Source: an uncultured Pseudoflavonifractor sp.
GTDB lineage: Bacteria > Bacillota > Clostridia > Oscillospirales > Oscillospiraceae
Direction of reading: 5' to 3'
Assembly: GCA_904419835.1 (NCBI GenBank)
Contig: CAJFTA010000023.1
Coordinates: 1-39,631 of the forward strand
Length of the DNA stretch: 39,631 nt
Positions 16,401 to 23,665 of the stretch are shown here, one piece after another. Position numbers and translations under genes: made by a program. The notes under the pieces are model-generated. The model made no database searches. It saw only the letters and a list, made by a program, of their open reading frames with translations, and had not been told where the DNA came from. Position 1 is the stretch's first letter, and every line of letters starts with the position of its first letter.

Positions 16401-19400
16401 AGCAAGTATATCCTCACCCAGAACGTCTCCGAGACCCCCTATCTCTCCCTGAACAGCGCCTCCTGGGCCTGGCAGTACTACGACGAGATTGACCCCGAGG
16501 ACGAGGAGAAGCCCTACATCTCCGTGGTCATTGGCGGCGATGAGAACGCTGACGGCGCCATCACCTGGCAGGACGCCGGCGTGGCCTACCGCGACATCAT
16601 GCGCCTGCCCTATGGCTATGAGAACACCAAGAACGAGTGGATGTTCATCGCCATGAACATGTCCAGCCAGGCCTCCCAGCCCTTCCTGCGGGTCCTCGAT
16701 CAGGCCAAGGCCCTGAGCTACCTGACCGACGGCTTCGGCATGAAGATTATGAACAAGGGCTATCAGGTCTCCGGCCACGACGACTCCCACGGCGACTACG
16801 ACTTCTCCGGCCTGCAGCAGGGCGGCACGGACGGCTTCAACACCCTCATCGACGTGGGTCTGGAGTACGGCATCAAGAACGGCGTCCACGCCAACGCCAC
16901 CGAGTTCGCCCTGGACGGCTTCGACACCGTGCTGGCGAACATGCGCGGCGTCGTCACCGGCGGTGAGCTTCAGGATAACTGGAACTGGTTCGACCAGGCC
17001 TACCTGGTGGACAAGAACAAGGACGTCTGGTCCGGCGCGCTGAAGGAGCGCATCCAGGAGTTTGACGACGCCCTGCCCAACCTGGACTTCGTGTACCTGG
17101 ACGTGTACCAGGCCGGCACCCGCTATAAGGCCACCCAGCTGGTGAAGTACTTTAACGAGGTCGGCATTACCATGGGCACCGAGGCCCTCCAGGACCTGAA
17201 CCAGATGATCACCTTCGTCCACTGGAACACCGACATGTACTACGCCACCGGCGGCACCCAGAGCGAGGTCATGAAGTTTGTCAGCCACGGCGTGGGCGAC
17301 CTGGCGGCCCCCGACAAGGGCATTCTGGGTTCCCTGCTGCCCGGCATCGCCGACTGGCGAAATTACAACATGTTTAGCGATGGCGTTGATGTGTTCTACC
17401 GCAACAACCTGCCCACCAAGTACCTGCAGCACTTCGAGCTTCTGAGCTGGGAGCCCAGCCAGAAGGCCGTCTTCTCCGACAATGTGGTCTCCACCGTGGA
17501 AGGCGACATCACTACCATTACCAAGGACGGCAAGGTGATCGCCAAGATCGACACCTCCACCATCCTCAACTACGCGGATTACTCCGGCCAGACCCCCAAG
17601 TCCCCCAAGAGCGCTGAGATCTTTATCCCCTGGAGCCCCGAGGTGGAGGACAAGATTTACGCTTACTCCGACTCCGGCAACTTCGGCACCTGGGATGTGC
17701 CCAACAGCTGGAGCGGCGTGGAGACCGCCTACCTCTATCAGCTGACCACCACCGGCCGCGTCCTCGTGGAGGAAGTGACCGTCACTGACGGCAAGGTCAC
17801 CCTGAACCTGGAGTCCGGCGTGCCCTACATCCTGACCAAGGAAGCGGAGACCGTGGCTCACCGCTACGATGTGGACGGCAGCGTGATGACCGATGAGAAC
17901 GGCGTGGTCTACCTGCCCACCCTGGAGGAGCACCCCTACGGCGAGGGCACCCTCTTTGAGGACCCCGGCTTTACCAGCCTGAGCATCGACCCCTGGACCG
18001 TTACCGGTAATGCTGAGGCCGCCGAAGTGGTTGAGTGGGAGTATGAGCAGCCTGTACTCCAGCTGGATCCTGTGTTTGAGGGCTCCGTGGGACAGACGGT
18101 CAGTGTGGAGCCCGGCAAGACCTACTCCATCTCCGTGTGGGTCAACTCCGCCGGCGACCGGCCCGTCACCCTGACCGTTATCGCGGGCGATGCGGTGGAG
18201 AGCAACAGCATCGACACCACCGCCGACCACACCGTCAACATGAAGCCCTCCAAGTTTACAGGCAAGAACTTCCAGCGCCTGAACGTGGACATCACCATCC
18301 CCAATGGCGTTGAGGAGGCTGTCGTGGCCCTGTCCACCGTGGCGGGCACCAACACGATCTTGGCTGACGACTTCCGCAGCTGGGCGTGGACCGACCTGAC
18401 CGGCGCGGAGAACCCCGCCCCTGCGGCCGAGGCCGAAGAGTACTACTACTATGAGGACTTCGAGCACACGGATGAGGGCTGGGGCCCCTTCGTCTCCAAC
18501 GTCAACAACCAGCCCTTTGTGAACCTGGCCTACTACGACTTTGGCGGCGACCAGATCAAGACCTATGTCATCGGCGCCAGCGAGACCAACCGCACCTCCC
18601 TCAAGGGCCAGCAGACCGGCAGCTTCGGCACTGAAGGCGACGGCACACCCTACATCATCATGCGCACCGAGCCCGCCACCCTGAACTTCGAGACCGGCTA
18701 CAAGTATACCGTGGAATTCGACTATGAGACCTATTTCGAATTCTATCAGAGCGGACCCAATGGCGTCACCGTTGCGAATTGCCCGCCCGGCAAGAACGCT
18801 CCCCTCAATGCGGACACCTACTTCCTCATTGACGTGCGCAAGTCCGACGGCACCATTATTGAGACCTACAAGCTGGAGCCCAACGAGTTTGACCCTGAGT
18901 ACGTGGCGAAGTACATCGAGGCTGATGGCTCTGAGCTGAACACAGATCCCGAGTCCTACAATGTCCACCCCGCCACCAAGACCCTGAGCTTTGAGGTGGA
19001 CGCCACCACCGAGAAGGACATCTACCTGACCTTCCGTCTTTCCAGCACTGCAAACCTTGAGGGCCATCCCGTCTTCGCCATTGACAACTTCCGCGTGACC
19101 CAGACCGCGCCCGAGAGCCTGGCGGACGCCCTGGCTGCTGTGGAGAACGCCTCCTACACCACGACCCAGACCAAGGTCTCCACGGCTGAAGCTGCCAAGG
19201 CTGAGGCCGAGGCCATTGTGGACGCGCTGAACCTGGGCGAGGGCGTGACCGCTGTGGTCAACGACGGCGGCGTCTTCTTCCCCGCCACCACCGGCACCGC
19301 CGGCAATCCTGACGGCGTGAACGGCGCTTACGCCTTCACCGTGACCCTGACCAGCGGCGGCGACACCGTTACCACCGAGATGCTGTCCCTGGTGATTGCC

Positions 19401-20027
19401 GCTACGTCCTATGAGAACTCTCCCGGCTACATTCCTCCCGAGAACATCGGCGACAAGGACGACGGCGAGACGGAAGAGCCCGGCCTGCCCTTCACCGACG
19501 TGCCCGATGGCATCTGGTATGAGGAAGCGGTCCGCTTCGTCTATGACAACGGCATCATGCAGGGCACCGCGGAAGGCCGGTTCACCCCCTACGGCGTGAC
19601 CACCCGCGGCACCATCGTCACCATGCTCTACCGCCTGGAGGGCGAGCCTGCGGTGACCGGCTCTGACTTCGCCGATGTGGCGGACGGCCAGTTCTACTCC
19701 AATGCCGTGGCCTGGGCCAGCGCCAACGGAATCGTCAGCGGCTACGGCAACGGCAGCTTCGGCCCCTCCGATAACGTGACCCGCGAGCAGATGGCGGTTA
19801 TCCTGCACAACTACGCCGTCTTCAAGGGCTACGACGTGAGCGCTTCCGGCGACCTGAGCGTCTTTACCGACAGCGGCGCCATCTCCTCCTGGGCGCAGGA
19901 GAGCATGGCCTGGGCCGTTGGCTCCGGCCTGATGAGCGGCAAGGGCAGCGGCGTGCTGGATCCCTCCGGCACCGCGACCCGCGCCGAGCTTGCGCAGATG
20001 TTCATGAACTTCTGCGGCCAGAACTGA
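13407..20027 (+). CDS. Giant S-layer-anchored GH101 endo-alpha-N-acetylgalactosaminidase
   Basis: 2206 residues. A signal peptide (1-33) is followed by beta-sandwich/carbohydrate-binding-like modules (about 40-270 and 400-790), a GH101-type N-terminal sandwich (about 800-950) and the catalytic barrel (about 960-1330). The proposed nucleophile is Asp1232 (FVYLDVYQAG) and acid/base Glu1259 (ITMGTEAL), spaced as in known GH101 enzymes, which release Gal-beta-1,3-GalNAc from Ser/Thr of mucins. More accessory modules follow to about 1900. A helical-plus-beta module occurs twice (about 273-382 and 1902-2010). Three S-layer homology repeats close the protein (about 2027-2083, 2086-2145, 2150-2206) and would hold it on the cell wall. 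Codon use is strongly biased, suggesting high expression. AAGGAGG lies 8 bp before the ATG. Confidence 0.87.
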   Translation: MKQFQRIRRALSILLTAAMLLSLPGLSAFALAEDTDVGTADETEIALSDFAQASGQLTYEAATEGEGYTFTTTTYGKWNSVPVVALQDYDWSTGTFTLTYVDNGVGEDKATNSDFGVFLRFTGTGSAQDEFLYIGYSTQDAAVANDVTGNGWFWQYRYDGRGEFLSMPIQSGEGVPAPVIGEETTLAVEITEEGAINLTVTTGATESQATLTLPGDREDWDVTGMNGNGSLTGLLPNLEAGSVGFGALAAGSSVNTNITVKSASVTGGTAVTPDSILAAAKTEVEGAEYTAASSDASDAAAAKTAAEGKLSALGLNTGITFQVNDVEGGFTAAVDGTKEQPAGTAGSYKFTVTLSMGDAAPVTTTELTMTITPAAYVEPEPEELADPGLPPVEMAEGDDDYNQDLTQSTSITGGQAVNINEAFWGMDGYAIQMASGDDTRIKFLDFEDVQDGAYEIAFRTTDSVPSTLGFLARYVDESKYAGLSIDSSGATWAGHYATSLSGRKNPGLQYALPLSANTTYLVRVEYSGANVTVKAMWEGQDSWFTMGSYTISGGYTGAGGFAIRMRGGTGLPVIFDNIKQFNADGGLVKELNFNDKATPNTETRANRGTDILTGTNITFVEIPASETVAGFAPGRGTKIAAEAAGVYVDSTAPSAANPTYTVQLNGSSNKLGLVFNYQDADNYAAVWYDGAKWVAGGRSGGQDVAAIDLSARNIPAPDGTHTYRIAYDETKGYTLTVSAGAVEDATAEDARSYELGRLDGIFTGKGKVGLYVGEAMTLYAGPIQVVYELLPTVLPDPGEDSYITLKSDEMQVLVGSEFPYVYTYKDLAGTVLAYGTLVGSEDSRIYVDTAENLYDATENTNNFVLCNTTSRLVTSSDTSATYEIVATDEANNINATFTVVLTVSGKTLKMEIPSVVEADGSATVRAFQFGNNPVLTLAGLGVGAAMGVHSGWGPMKDDFITLKGASQDATYSSFTYGMFYDTASGVSASVENNAENGNSKYILTQNVSETPYLSLNSASWAWQYYDEIDPEDEEKPYISVVIGGDENADGAITWQDAGVAYRDIMRLPYGYENTKNEWMFIAMNMSSQASQPFLRVLDQAKALSYLTDGFGMKIMNKGYQVSGHDDSHGDYDFSGLQQGGTDGFNTLIDVGLEYGIKNGVHANATEFALDGFDTVLANMRGVVTGGELQDNWNWFDQAYLVDKNKDVWSGALKERIQEFDDALPNLDFVYLDVYQAGTRYKATQLVKYFNEVGITMGTEALQDLNQMITFVHWNTDMYYATGGTQSEVMKFVSHGVGDLAAPDKGILGSLLPGIADWRNYNMFSDGVDVFYRNNLPTKYLQHFELLSWEPSQKAVFSDNVVSTVEGDITTITKDGKVIAKIDTSTILNYADYSGQTPKSPKSAEIFIPWSPEVEDKIYAYSDSGNFGTWDVPNSWSGVETAYLYQLTTTGRVLVEEVTVTDGKVTLNLESGVPYILTKEAETVAHRYDVDGSVMTDENGVVYLPTLEEHPYGEGTLFEDPGFTSLSIDPWTVTGNAEAAEVVEWEYEQPVLQLDPVFEGSVGQTVSVEPGKTYSISVWVNSAGDRPVTLTVIAGDAVESNSIDTTADHTVNMKPSKFTGKNFQRLNVDITIPNGVEEAVVALSTVAGTNTILADDFRSWAWTDLTGAENPAPAAEAEEYYYYEDFEHTDEGWGPFVSNVNNQPFVNLAYYDFGGDQIKTYVIGASETNRTSLKGQQTGSFGTEGDGTPYIIMRTEPATLNFETGYKYTVEFDYETYFEFYQSGPNGVTVANCPPGKNAPLNADTYFLIDVRKSDGTIIETYKLEPNEFDPEYVAKYIEADGSELNTDPESYNVHPATKTLSFEVDATTEKDIYLTFRLSSTANLEGHPVFAIDNFRVTQTAPESLADALAAVENASYTTTQTKVSTAEAAKAEAEAIVDALNLGEGVTAVVNDGGVFFPATTGTAGNPDGVNGAYAFTVTLTSGGDTVTTEMLSLVIAATSYENSPGYIPPENIGDKDDGETEEPGLPFTDVPDGIWYEEAVRFVYDNGIMQGTAEGRFTPYGVTTRGTIVTMLYRLEGEPAVTGSDFADVADGQFYSNAVAWASANGIVSGYGNGSFGPSDNVTREQMAVILHNYAVFKGYDVSASGDLSVFTDSGAISSWAQESMAWAVGSGLMSGKGSGVLDPSGTATRAELAQMFMNFCGQN

Positions 20028-20032
20028 AGCAA

Positions 20033-20100
20033 CCGGCAATGAACGGACGTGCACCGCAGGGAAACCCTGCGGTGCACCCCGTGCGTTCCATCATTGCCGG
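20033..20100. terminator. Long hairpin after the GH101 gene
   Basis: A perfect 13-bp stem (20049-20061 with 20065-20077, loop AAA) lies inside an outer CCGGCAAT/ATTGCCGG pairing (20033-20040 and 20093-20100). There is no T-tract, so it may act as terminator, processing site or 3' stabiliser. Confidence 0.55.
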
Positions 20101-20170
20101 AAGGTGCCTGTTTCGAGCGCAACTGTGGAAATGCTGAAAAATTGGGTATATTTTTGTGTGATAAGTATAT

Positions 20171-20222
20171 TTGGCAAATATTTCACAAGGATGCATTAGA
20201 TATATTAACGAATTTTTGCCAA
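20171..20222. promoter_or_regulatory. Operator candidate upstream of the transporter operon
   Basis: Perfect inverted 8-mers TTGGCAAA (20171-20178) and TTTGCCAA (20215-20222) are spaced 44 bp centre to centre, about four helical turns. They lie 30-80 bp upstream of the -35, a position fitting an activator. Confidence 0.4.
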
Positions 20223-20252
20223 GATGTATAAAATAAGACGCAACTTACCCAA

Positions 20253-20281
20253 TTGTCATTTTCGCACCTTTAAGCTATACT
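20253..20281 (+). promoter_or_regulatory. Promoter of the ABC transporter-GH112-sulfatase operon
   Basis: TTGTCA (20253-20258) and TATACT (20276-20281) with a 17-bp spacer, identical hexamers to the galM promoter. A leader of about 75 nt precedes the binding-protein gene. Confidence 0.7.
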
Positions 20282-20361
20282 AAACACAGTAATTCCCGGT
20301 CGTTTTCTCCAAAAACAAAACGGGAAAAAGCGGTATTACGACATTTACAGGAGGGACAACA

Positions 20362-21651
20362 ATGAAGAAGATGAAAAAGATTCTCAGCATGCTTCTGGCG
20401 CTGGCGATGGTATTCGCGCTGGCCGCCTGCAGCAACGGGGAGACCGGCGGCGACAGCAGCCCCGCTCCCGAAGGCTCCACTCCCGGCGGCTCCGCTCCGA
20501 GCAGCGACGTGACCCTGACCTACTGGTCCATGTGGAACGCCAACGAGGCCCAGGCCCAGGTTATCCAGGAGGCCGTTGACGCCTTTACCGCCGAGACCGG
20601 CATCCAGGTGAACATCGAGTGGCGCGGCCGCGACATCACCACTCAGATCACCGCCGCTCTGGAGAGCAAGACCGACATCGACCTGTTCGACGATGACTTC
20701 CAGCGTGTTTCCGAGCAGTACAACGCCCACCTGCTGGACCTGAACGATCTGGTCTCCAGCACCGGCTATGGCGACAAGGTGCAGCCCCTGTACCTGGACA
20801 TCGCCCGTGACTACGGCGAGGGCGCTCTTTACAGCATCCCCTATCAGCTCTATACCTCCGGCCTGGTGTACAGCAAGACCGCTTTTGACGCCGCCGGCGT
20901 TGACCCCGCCAGCATTGACAGCTGGGACGGCCTGATCGCCGCCTGCGAGGCCCTGAAGGCCGCCGGCTACACCCCCTTCGCTCTGGACGGCGGCGGCTCT
21001 CCCCGCTACATGTACAGCTACATCCTGGCCCGCCTGATTGGTCAGGACGCTGTCAAGGAGCTGTCCATGAACGGCGGCTGGTCCGAGAACGAGGGCGCCC
21101 GTCAGGCCGCTGAGTACATCATTCAGCTGCGGGACAACGAGTATGTCCTGGATCCCATCGGCACCTATCCCGAGGGCGAGTACACCCTGGGCTACGGCGA
21201 GACCGCTATGATCGTCCTGCCTGACTACGTCATCAGCGAGGTCATTGCCGGCACCGGCACCGACATCGAGTGGGGCTTCATGTCCTTCCCCGATCTGGGC
21301 GGTGTTGAGGACGAGACCTACGCCAACGTGGGCGCTCAGGGCTTCGGCATCCCCGCTTACTCCGAGCACAGCGAGGAGGCCTTCCAGCTCATCGAGTGGC
21401 TGACCACCGGCGAGTGGGATGCCAAGCTGGCCGAGGTTTCCCTCCATGCCCCCTGCGACCTGAGCAACGAGACCACCGGCCTGGTGGCCGAGATTCAGGC
21501 CTCTATCTCCTCCCTCAATGGCTACTATGACTATCAGTGCGGCACTAACGAGAACCCCGACATTCGTCTGAACACCGAGGTTCAGGCTCTGTTCGAGGGC
21601 ACCTACGCCACTGCCGACGAGTTCCTGGCTGCCTGCGACGCGCGTTATTAA
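20362..21651 (+). CDS. Sugar ABC transporter substrate-binding lipoprotein
   Basis: 429 residues, family 1 extracellular solute-binding protein. Lipoprotein signal with lipobox LAAC, lipidated Cys23, then a Gly/Ser/Pro-rich tether (24-50). The mature fold begins VTLTYWSMWNANEAQAQVIQ and shows the two-lobe pattern of oligosaccharide binders. It is anchored outside the membrane and would deliver ligand to the two permeases downstream. In bifidobacteria the equivalent protein binds galacto-N-biose/lacto-N-biose; here the ligand is inferred from the adjoining GH112 and GH101 genes. AGGAGGG precedes the ATG. A hairpin after the gene probably makes it more abundant than the permeases. Confidence 0.9.
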   Translation: MKKMKKILSMLLALAMVFALAACSNGETGGDSSPAPEGSTPGGSAPSSDVTLTYWSMWNANEAQAQVIQEAVDAFTAETGIQVNIEWRGRDITTQITAALESKTDIDLFDDDFQRVSEQYNAHLLDLNDLVSSTGYGDKVQPLYLDIARDYGEGALYSIPYQLYTSGLVYSKTAFDAAGVDPASIDSWDGLIAACEALKAAGYTPFALDGGGSPRYMYSYILARLIGQDAVKELSMNGGWSENEGARQAAEYIIQLRDNEYVLDPIGTYPEGEYTLGYGETAMIVLPDYVISEVIAGTGTDIEWGFMSFPDLGGVEDETYANVGAQGFGIPAYSEHSEEAFQLIEWLTTGEWDAKLAEVSLHAPCDLSNETTGLVAEIQASISSLNGYYDYQCGTNENPDIRLNTEVQALFEGTYATADEFLAACDARY

Positions 21652-21700
21652 TTCCACAATCCCGGCTACCGGCCCGTAGATTCGACCAGAATCTGATTCG

Positions 21701-21735
21701 CGGCGGGCTGCGGTGCGTATCACCGCGGCCCGCCG
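21701..21735 (+). terminator. Intercistronic hairpin after the binding protein gene
   Basis: A 15-bp stem (21701-21715 with 21721-21735, one G-U pair) with a 5-nt loop. The short TTGCTTTC tail suggests partial termination or 3'-end protection, common behind binding-protein genes. Confidence 0.6.
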
Positions 21736-21840
21736 TTGCTTTCGGGAGCCAGGTCCCGGCGTAAAGAACGCCTAATCCTGAATCCAAAATCCCTCTTAAT
21801 ATCTGCCGGACAGAAGGTCCGGCAAGAAATGGAGGCTCTG

Positions 21841-22734
21841 ATGAGAAAAAACAAAACCATGATTGTCTGCTTCATGCTGCCGGCCGTGCTGACACTGGTG
21901 TTCATGTATTTGTATCCCATCATCAGAACGGTCATCATGAGCTTCTTCCACGTGGAGAGCGTCACCGCATCCACATCCACCTGGAGCTTTAACGGACTGA
22001 CCAACTACATTGACCTGTTTAATACCAGCATTTTCCGCACGTCCATGTGGAATATCTTCAAGATTTGGCTCATCGGCGGCGTTATCACCATGTTCTTTGC
22101 GCTGCTGTTTGCCGTCATCCTCACCAGCGGCGTGCGCTTTAAGAACTTCTTCCGGGCCGCGATTTATCTGCCCAACGTCATCAGCGCTGTGGCCATGGCC
22201 GCCATGTGGCGTTATTACGTGTTTAACGCCCGCTTCGGCTTCCTGAACAGCGTGACGGAGTTCTTCGGCGGCGACGCGGTCAATTGGCTGGATACAAACC
22301 ACATCTTCAATTCCATGCTCATTGCCTACTGCTTCGGCTCTGTCGGCTACTTTATGCTGATCTTCCTCAGCGGCATTGAGCGTATTCCCAGCGACATCTA
22401 CGAGGCCGCCCGCATTGACGGCACCAACTCGATTCAGAAGTTCCGCTACATCACCCTGCCGCTGCTGCGGGGCGTGTTCAAGACCAACATCACCTTCTGG
22501 AGCGTCTCCACCCTGACCTTCTTCGTGTGGACCAAGATGTTCTCCCCCACGGAGACCGAGACAACCACGGTGGTGCCGGTGGTCTATCTGTACAATGTGG
22601 TGTTCGGATCCAAGGGCGTTACTCAGGTCGATGCCGGACGCGGCGCCGCAATCGGCGTAAGCCTGGCAATCTGTATGGTCATCGTGTTTGTCGTCATGAA
22701 CCGTCTGGTCAAAGACGACGACCTCGAATTCTGA
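21841..22734 (+). CDS. ABC sugar transporter permease (MalF/UgpA type)
   Basis: 297 residues, about six membrane helices, the first at roughly residues 8-30 (MIVCFMLPAVLTLVFMYLYP). The EAA loop that docks the ATPase is clear: EAARIDGTNSIQKFRYITLP. It pairs with the next permease to form the channel for the disaccharide delivered by the lipoprotein. The frame is open 35 codons upstream, but GGAGG lies 5 bp before ATG 21841. No ATPase gene is present in the window; as for many CUT1 transporters, a shared MsmX/MsiK-type ATPase encoded elsewhere is expected. Confidence 0.93.
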   Translation: MRKNKTMIVCFMLPAVLTLVFMYLYPIIRTVIMSFFHVESVTASTSTWSFNGLTNYIDLFNTSIFRTSMWNIFKIWLIGGVITMFFALLFAVILTSGVRFKNFFRAAIYLPNVISAVAMAAMWRYYVFNARFGFLNSVTEFFGGDAVNWLDTNHIFNSMLIAYCFGSVGYFMLIFLSGIERIPSDIYEAARIDGTNSIQKFRYITLPLLRGVFKTNITFWSVSTLTFFVWTKMFSPTETETTTVVPVVYLYNVVFGSKGVTQVDAGRGAAIGVSLAICMVIVFVVMNRLVKDDDLEF

Positions 22735-22748
22735 GAGGAGGGGATGGC

Positions 22749-23618
22749 ATGTCTAAACATACACATGAGCGGATTAGCTGGAAGAAGGAAGCGCGCCTTC
22801 TCCCAGGATATATCCTGCTGTTTGCCTGGGTGGCGTTCACCGCTTTTGTCCTGCTTTGGATTATCGCCGCCAGCCTGGGCGAGACCAACGATATCATGAA
22901 GGGCGAAGTGTGGCAGAATCTGTTCTCCGGCGACCTGCATTTCGAGAACTATGCCGACGCGTGGTTCTCCTACAACGTCTCTGTCTACTTTATTAACTCT
23001 CTGCTTTATTCCGTGGTGGGCTGCGTCGGTACGTTGGCCATTGCCGCCCCGGCGGCCTATGTCATGAGCCGCTTCAAGTTCTTTGGAAACCGGCCCATCC
23101 AGCTGAGCTATATCGTGGCCATGAGCGTCCCGGCCGTTATGGTCATTCTGCCCCTGTTCTCCCTGGCTTCCGGCCTGGACCTGACCAATAACCGGGTGCT
23201 CTACATCATCCTGGTCATCTGCCTGCGGGTGCCCTTCTCCGTCATCTATCTGATGAACTTCTTCCAGTCCCTGTCCCGCTCCTATGAGGAGGCCGCGGCC
23301 ATCGACGGCTGCTCTCCCATGCGGACCTTCTGGAAGATTATGCTGCCCCTGGTGCAGCCGGCCCTGATTACAGTGACCGTGTTCAACTTCCTCTCTATCT
23401 GGAACGAGTACTTCATCGCCATGATCTTTGTCAGCGGCGATGCCAAGACCTCCGTCGGCGTCGGACTGATGAACATGGTCAACTCCATGAGCTATTCCGG
23501 CCAGTATGGCGGCCTGTTCGCGGCGGTTATCATTGTGTTCCTGCCCACCTTCATCCTGTACCTGTTCCTGTCCGACAAGATCATCAACGGCGTCACCGCC
23601 GGAGGCGTTAAGGGTTAA
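22749..23618 (+). CDS. ABC sugar transporter permease (MalG/UgpE type)
   Basis: 289 residues with about six membrane helices (first at 14-38, LLPGYILLFAWVAFTAFVLL). The EAA loop reads EEAAAIDGCSPMRTFWKIML. It is the partner subunit of the preceding permease, 14 bp downstream of it. GAGAGGAGGGG precedes ATG 22749, which starts the conserved region; the open frame extending upstream overlaps the previous gene and is not used. Confidence 0.93.
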   Translation: MSKHTHERISWKKEARLLPGYILLFAWVAFTAFVLLWIIAASLGETNDIMKGEVWQNLFSGDLHFENYADAWFSYNVSVYFINSLLYSVVGCVGTLAIAAPAAYVMSRFKFFGNRPIQLSYIVAMSVPAVMVILPLFSLASGLDLTNNRVLYIILVICLRVPFSVIYLMNFFQSLSRSYEEAAAIDGCSPMRTFWKIMLPLVQPALITVTVFNFLSIWNEYFIAMIFVSGDAKTSVGVGLMNMVNSMSYSGQYGGLFAAVIIVFLPTFILYLFLSDKIINGVTAGGVKG

Positions 23619-23665
23619 TTTTCCCCCTGCTTCGCAAAACTATCACCGAACTGGAGTGTTGATTT

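Noticed and set aside
13902..20054. A 2050-codon open frame on the minus strand, antisense to the GH101 gene
   Set aside because: It is a by-product of the extreme codon bias of the plus-strand gene. Its translation is low-complexity (Gly/Val/Leu/His-rich) with no domain, while the plus frame has a signal peptide, catalytic motifs and SLH repeats.
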